Assembly: GCF_004349195.1 (NCBI RefSeq)
Contig: NZ_SMLG01000001.1
Location: 186,001-250,000, forward strand
DNA: 64,000 bases
Direction: 5' to 3'
From: Flavobacterium rhamnosiphilum
GTDB taxonomy: Bacteria; Bacteroidota; Bacteroidia; Flavobacteriales; Flavobacteriaceae
In this document: positions 60,620 through 64,000 of the stretch, piece after piece
How the letters are laid out: every line of letters begins with the position of its first letter
Numbering within the stretch: position 1 is the first letter of the stretch
Notes under the pieces: generated by a model
Told to the model about the DNA's origin: nothing
The model's input: only the letters and a program-made list of their open reading frames with translations
The model's database searches: none
Position numbers and translations under genes: made by a program

Positions 60620-60636
60620 CTTCTAAATAAAAAACA

Positions 60637-61071
60637 ATGACAATAAACATAATCAACAAATCACAACACGCCTTGCCAAACTATGAAACCATAGCTTCGG
60701 CAGGAATGGACTTAAGAGCCAACTTAACAGAATCGATAAATCTTAAACCGCTGGAAAGAACCATCGTAAAAACGGGTCTTTTCATAGAATTGCCTATTGG
60801 TTACGAAGCGCAAGTACGTCCAAGAAGTGGTTTGGCTGCCAAAAAAGGAATTACTGTCCTGAATTCTCCGGGAACAGTAGATGCAGATTATCGTGGCGAA
60901 ATTGGTGTGATTTTAGTAAATTTATCCAATGAAGATTTCGTTATTGAAAATGGAGAGCGCATCGCACAACTTATCATAGCAAAACACGAACGTGCAGAGT
61001 GGATTGAAGTGCAGGAACTAACAGAAACTTCCAGAGGCGAAGGTGGTTTTGGAAGCACTGGAGTAAAATAG
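60637..61071 (+). CDS. dut: dUTP diphosphatase
   Basis: 144 residues, the trimeric dUTPase length. It hydrolyses dUTP to dUMP and PPi. All five motifs are visible: AGMDLRA (about 22-28), [11 protein letters not shown] (about 61-71), [16 protein letters not shown] (about 76-91), RIAQLIIA (about 107-114) and the C-terminal [10 protein letters not shown] (about 133-142). It begins 258 bp after the flippase, in a repeat-rich gap. Confidence 0.96.
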   Translation: MTINIINKSQHALPNYETIASAGMDLRANLTESINLKPLERTIVKTGLFIELPIGYEAQVRPRSGLAAKKGITVLNSPGTVDADYRGEIGVILVNLSNEDFVIENGERIAQLIIAKHERAEWIEVQELTETSRGEGGFGSTGVK

Positions 61072-61100
61072 TTAGCAGTATTCAGTCTCAGTGTTCAGTT

Positions 61101-61140
61101 GTCTGAGCTAGTAGTCCAAACTGAGCACAATCGAAGTGCT
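61101..61140. repeat. Degenerate copy of the TGAGCGCAGTCGAA-type repeat
   Basis: CTGAGCACAATCGAAGTGC resembles the GAGCGCAGTCGAA word at 52041-52053 with two changes. A related half (GTCTGAGC) lies just before it. The gap to the next gene also holds a 20-bp tandem repeat (61161-61200). Confidence 0.4.
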
Positions 61141-61160
61141 TTTAAAAAAATAAAAAATAA

Positions 61161-61200
61161 AACCTTGTGCACCTAGTGAAAACCTTATGCACTTAGTGGT
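61161..61200. repeat. 20-bp tandem repeat (two units)
   Basis: AACCTTGTGCACCTAGTGAA (61161-61180) is followed directly by AACCTTATGCACTTAGTGGT (61181-61200): 16 of 20 positions match. It ends 15 bp before the next ATG. A similar word (ACTTCGTGCCTTTGTG) occurs at about 51995-52010. Confidence 0.6.
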
Positions 61201-61215
61201 TAAATAAAAAATAAG

Positions 61216-62226
61216 ATGAAAATAATTGTCCCAATGGCAGGTCGTGGTTCACGCCTTCGCCCACATACATTAACTATTCCTAAACCATTAATTCCTATCG
61301 CAGGAAAACCAATCGTTCACCGTCTGGTGGAAGATATTGCTGGCGTATTGAATCAAGATATTGAAGAAGTAGCCTTTATTATTCACGAAAGTTTTGGCAA
61401 AAAAGTAGAAGAGGAATTAATTGCAATCGCACAAAAATTAGGTGCCAAAGGAACTATTTATTATCAAAATGAAGCTTTGGGAACCGGTCACGCCATTATG
61501 TGTGCCAAAGATTCTTTGAGCGGACCAGCTGTTATTGCTTACGCCGATACTTTAATTCGTGCCGATTTCGATTTAGATCAAAATGCCGATAGCGTTATTT
61601 GGGTAAAACAAGTAGATCATCCAGAAGCTTTTGGTGTAATAAACCTAAACGAAGCGAATGAAATTGTAGAACTGGTAGAGAAACCAAAAGAATTTATTTC
61701 GGACCTTGCCGTTATTGGAATTTACTATTTTAAAGATGTTGCCGTTTTAAAAAACGAACTTCAACTAGTATTAGATAATAATATTATTCACGGTGGAGAA
61801 TATCAAATTAACGACGGAATCAAGCAAATGATGGCAAAAGGCATGAAATTTGTACCGGGTACGGTTGATGAGTGGATGGATTGTGGAAACAAAGACGTTA
61901 CGGTAGAAACAAATTCCAGAATGCTAGGTTTCTTGCACAATGACGGGACACATTTGGTAGATTTTGATGTCAAGTTAGAAAACTCCACAATTATTCCGCC
62001 ATGTTATATTGGGGAAGATGTGGTGTTGATAAACGCAACTGTTGGCCCTAATGTTTCTTTAGGAAAAGGATGTCATGTAGTAAACAGCAGTATTAAAAAT
62101 AGTTTGGTACAAACGCACTCTAACATAAAAAACGCGAATTTAGATAATGCAATGATTGGTAATCATGCCAGCTTTGATGGTAACTTTACAAGCATCAGTA
62201 TTGGTGATTATTCGGTTTTAGAATAA
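61216..62226 (+). CDS. Sugar-phosphate nucleotidyltransferase with C-terminal beta-helix
   Basis: 336 residues. NTP-transferase opening MKIIVPMAGRGSRLRPHTLTIPKPLIPIAGKPIVHR (G-x-G-x-R-L-x-P plus the PKP motif), LGTGHAIMCAK, AYADTLI and EKPKEF. The C-terminal region (about 240-336) has hexapeptide-repeat-like turns (IPPCYIGEDVVLINATVGPNVSLGKGCHVV). It would make an NDP-sugar, for example dTDP- or UDP-glucose type, but the base and sugar are not clear. It precedes TPR and DUF4292 genes that are probably co-transcribed. Confidence 0.9.
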   Translation: MKIIVPMAGRGSRLRPHTLTIPKPLIPIAGKPIVHRLVEDIAGVLNQDIEEVAFIIHESFGKKVEEELIAIAQKLGAKGTIYYQNEALGTGHAIMCAKDSLSGPAVIAYADTLIRADFDLDQNADSVIWVKQVDHPEAFGVINLNEANEIVELVEKPKEFISDLAVIGIYYFKDVAVLKNELQLVLDNNIIHGGEYQINDGIKQMMAKGMKFVPGTVDEWMDCGNKDVTVETNSRMLGFLHNDGTHLVDFDVKLENSTIIPPCYIGEDVVLINATVGPNVSLGKGCHVVNSSIKNSLVQTHSNIKNANLDNAMIGNHASFDGNFTSISIGDYSVLE

Positions 62227-62278
62227 AAATGGTTCAATTCTTGTATGATTTAAAACAATTCAGGATTAAAACAACAGA

Positions 62279-63628
62279 ATGAAAAAAAGCGCTTTAATAC
62301 TTTTATTTCTGGTTTTGCAATGCAATTCAGCTTTGCTATTGGCACAACCGGAACCCGAAGAAATTAAGCTCAATACAGATCAGTTTCAGGAATTTTTTTA
62401 TGAATCATTGCTTCAAAAAGGAATCGAAAATTATGATAAAGCAGTAGTAGCTTTGGATAAATGCATCAAGATTAAACCGAATGATGCCGCTGTGTATTAT
62501 GAATTAGGGAAAAATTATTTAGCATTAAAGGAATATAAAAACGCCTATTCTTCATTTGAAAAAGCCACACAAATTGATCCAAAAAACAAATGGTTTTGGG
62601 TGGGAATGTATGATGTGAGTTATGAAACCAGCGACTATAATCAGGCAATAGTGGTTATCAATAAATTGATAGAATTTGATGAGAAGTATAAAGAAGATTT
62701 GACGTCGCTTTATATGGGAACCAAACAGTTTGACAAGGCATTGGATTTAATTCATGAATTAAACGAAACATTTGGAAAAACGGACAGAAGGGATTTATAC
62801 AAAAGCCAGATTTTATCTGAAGGAAAATTTCAGAATATGGAAGCTTCAAATTTGTTAGAGCAAATTGAAAAGAACCCAAAAGAAGAGTCTAATTATATCA
62901 GTTTGATTTTTTTATATTCTAAAAATAATGAAGAAGCAAAAGCTTTTGAAATTGTCAAAAAACTGGAAAAAGCCTTGCCAAATTCCGAATGGGCCCAAGT
63001 AACACTGTTCAAAAATTATTTGGATACTAATGACGGACCAAAAGCAATAAACGCCATGAATGTGGTTTTGGCCAGTGCCAAAATAGATGCTAAAATAAAG
63101 CACAGAATACTGAATGAGTTTTTGATTTTTGCAGATAAAAATCCTCAATACACAACCGATTTAGAAAAAGCGATTTCGTATTTCGATAATGACAAAGAAG
63201 TTAATGTAGCTAAGGAAATAGGGAAGTTTTACCATGCGAAAAAGCAATGGGTAAAAGCGATTAAGTATTATGAACAAGCATTAAAAAATGGTTCAGGAGA
63301 TGATATCGAAACCAATTTGCTTTTACTTCAAACGTATACAGAGACAAAGCAATTTGAATTAGTAGCTAAAAAAGCGTCGGTAATGGTGGAGACTTTTCCA
63401 ACACAGCCCCAGTTTTATTATTATTCAGGGATGGCGAATAATCAATTGCAACAATTTAAAAAAGCCAAGGACATGCTGGAAATGGGCTTGGATTATTTAG
63501 TGGAAGACAGAGCATTAGAAATAAATTTCAACATACAGTTGGGAGAAGCATACAACGGGTTAGGGGATTTCAAGAAAAAAGAAGTGTATTTTTCCAAAGC
63601 CAATCAATTATTAAAAGAAAAAAAATAA
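62279..63628 (+). CDS. Tetratricopeptide repeat protein, exported
   Basis: 449 residues with a signal-like N-terminus (MKKSALILLFLVLQCNSALLLAQ). TPR-like helical pairs are spread through the protein: AVVALDKCIKIKPNDAAVYYELGKNYLALKEYKNAYSSFEKATQIDPKNKWFW (about 55-105), KAIKYYEQALKNGSGDDIETNLLLLQTYTETKQF and FKKAKDMLEMGLDYLVEDRALEINFNIQLGEAYNGLGDF. A scaffold or assembly role in the envelope is likely (inference). It starts 52 bp after the nucleotidyltransferase and its stop overlaps the next gene by one base (TAATG). Confidence 0.88.
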   Translation: MKKSALILLFLVLQCNSALLLAQPEPEEIKLNTDQFQEFFYESLLQKGIENYDKAVVALDKCIKIKPNDAAVYYELGKNYLALKEYKNAYSSFEKATQIDPKNKWFWVGMYDVSYETSDYNQAIVVINKLIEFDEKYKEDLTSLYMGTKQFDKALDLIHELNETFGKTDRRDLYKSQILSEGKFQNMEASNLLEQIEKNPKEESNYISLIFLYSKNNEEAKAFEIVKKLEKALPNSEWAQVTLFKNYLDTNDGPKAINAMNVVLASAKIDAKIKHRILNEFLIFADKNPQYTTDLEKAISYFDNDKEVNVAKEIGKFYHAKKQWVKAIKYYEQALKNGSGDDIETNLLLLQTYTETKQFELVAKKASVMVETFPTQPQFYYYSGMANNQLQQFKKAKDMLEMGLDYLVEDRALEINFNIQLGEAYNGLGDFKKKEVYFSKANQLLKEKK

Positions 63629-64000
63629 TGAAAAAAATAGCAATAGTAGTAGTATTAACTCTTTTTATGGTTTCCTGTAAATCGAAAGCCATTGTCGTTG
63701 CGGCCAGTAATGCGCCAACAACGGATGCGGGTTATATGACGTCCAAAAAAATTATAGAAAATCATTACAACAATAAAAACCAATTTTCTACATTATATAT
63801 TAAATCAAACGCCCGTTATGCTGACAACAAACAAACCCAAAATGTTACGGCTGAAATTAAGATCAAGAAGGATGAACAAATTTTGGTAAGCATCCGTTTT
63901 CTTGGAATTACAATGGCGAAAGCATTGATTACGCCAAAGTCAGTTAACTATTATGAAAAAATAAACGGTAGTTATTTTGAAGGCGATTTTAGCAGTTTGA
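63628..64000 (+). CDS. DUF4292-like lipoprotein, partial (3' end outside window)
   Basis: The frame starts at the ATG at 63628 and stays open to the window edge (124 codons plus 1 base). Lipoprotein signal MKKIAIVVVLTLFMVSCKS (Cys17). The mature start AGYMTSKKIIENHYNNKNQFSTLYIKSNARYADNKQTQNVTAEIKIKKDEQILVSIRFLGITMAKALITPKSVNYYEKINGSYFEGDFSSL matches the DUF4292 family as I remember it. The LolA/LolB-like fold of this family suggests lipoprotein or lipid handling (inference). It overlaps the TPR gene stop codon by one base (TAATG), so it is coupled to it. Confidence 0.82.
   Translation, partial: MKKIAIVVVLTLFMVSCKSKAIVVAASNAPTTDAGYMTSKKIIENHYNNKNQFSTLYIKSNARYADNKQTQNVTAEIKIKKDEQILVSIRFLGITMAKALITPKSVNYYEKINGSYFEGDFSSL

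Overview
The window looks like a chromosomal segment of a Flavobacterium-type bacterium (Bacteroidota, Flavobacteriaceae). The reasons are: AT-rich DNA; leaders without Shine-Dalgarno boxes; Bacteroidota -7 boxes of the form TAnnTTTG; a type IX secretion/gliding lipoprotein (SprE/PorW-like); GLPGLI, DUF4254, DUF5687, DUF6427, head-GIN and DUF4292 family proteins; and an ATP synthase operon without the beta and epsilon genes. Family names come from reading the translated proteins and from memory; no database search was possible.

Layout. (1) 1-10.4 kb: mostly minus-strand genes. They are an outer-membrane barrel protein (cut by the window edge), three small envelope proteins (YtxH-like, holin-like, small membrane-associated), glutaminyl-tRNA synthetase, a small HTH protein, a LysE exporter, a head-GIN protein and RNase R. 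Plus-strand exceptions are an SPFH protein, folB, tRNA-Cys(GCA) and a DUF2007 protein. (2) 10.42-11.16 kb: a 744-bp gene-free AT-rich stretch with three copies of TTATCAACA plus near matches. Genes to the left read mostly leftward and genes to the right mostly rightward, so I propose it as the replication origin. (3) 11.2-21.4 kb: rpiB, a DUF4143 ATPase behind a 32-bp tandem repeat, a BRO/DinD-like protein, tex, tatA, a probably truncated M23-peptidase relative, a GH3-family adenylating enzyme, a CarboxypepD_reg-like protein and a DUF6909-like protein whose C-terminal half resembles nucleoside phosphorylases. (4) 21.4-31.5 kb: a surface polysaccharide cluster with a Wzz-like protein, flippase, two polymerase/ligase-like membrane proteins, GT4, methyltransferase, UDP-xylose synthase, initiating sugar-phosphate transferase and GT2.

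(5) 31.5-38 kb: a CapK-like adenylating enzyme, purD, upp, two conserved membrane proteins, DUF4254 and a GT9 glycosyltransferase. (6) 38.2-44.9 kb: a large outer-membrane receptor-like protein with a GLPGLI protein, then a more accessory stretch with two small lipoproteins and a ferredoxin-type oxidoreductase. (7) 45-48.4 kb: a PadR-regulated ABC transporter operon. (8) 48.7-57.8 kb: sprE-like, bactofilin, atpZ, a small membrane protein and atpB-E-F-H-A-G, ended by a strong terminator. (9) 57.9-64 kb: GNAT, a lipoprotein, a flippase, dut, a sugar nucleotidyltransferase, a TPR protein and a DUF4292 lipoprotein that runs off the end.

The most unusual signals are: the candidate oriC; short palindromes of the form CCCGAAG-NN-TCGGGAC inside coding regions, two of which encode the same peptide SRSVGT in unrelated proteins; a nested intergenic repeat at 60.4-60.57 kb that appears to carry two related insertions of about 46 bp at equivalent sites; a second intergenic repeat at 48.5-48.6 kb with the same core and a three-way-junction fold; a terminator-like hairpin between atpE and atpF; and nucleoside-phosphorylase-like motifs in the DUF6909 protein.
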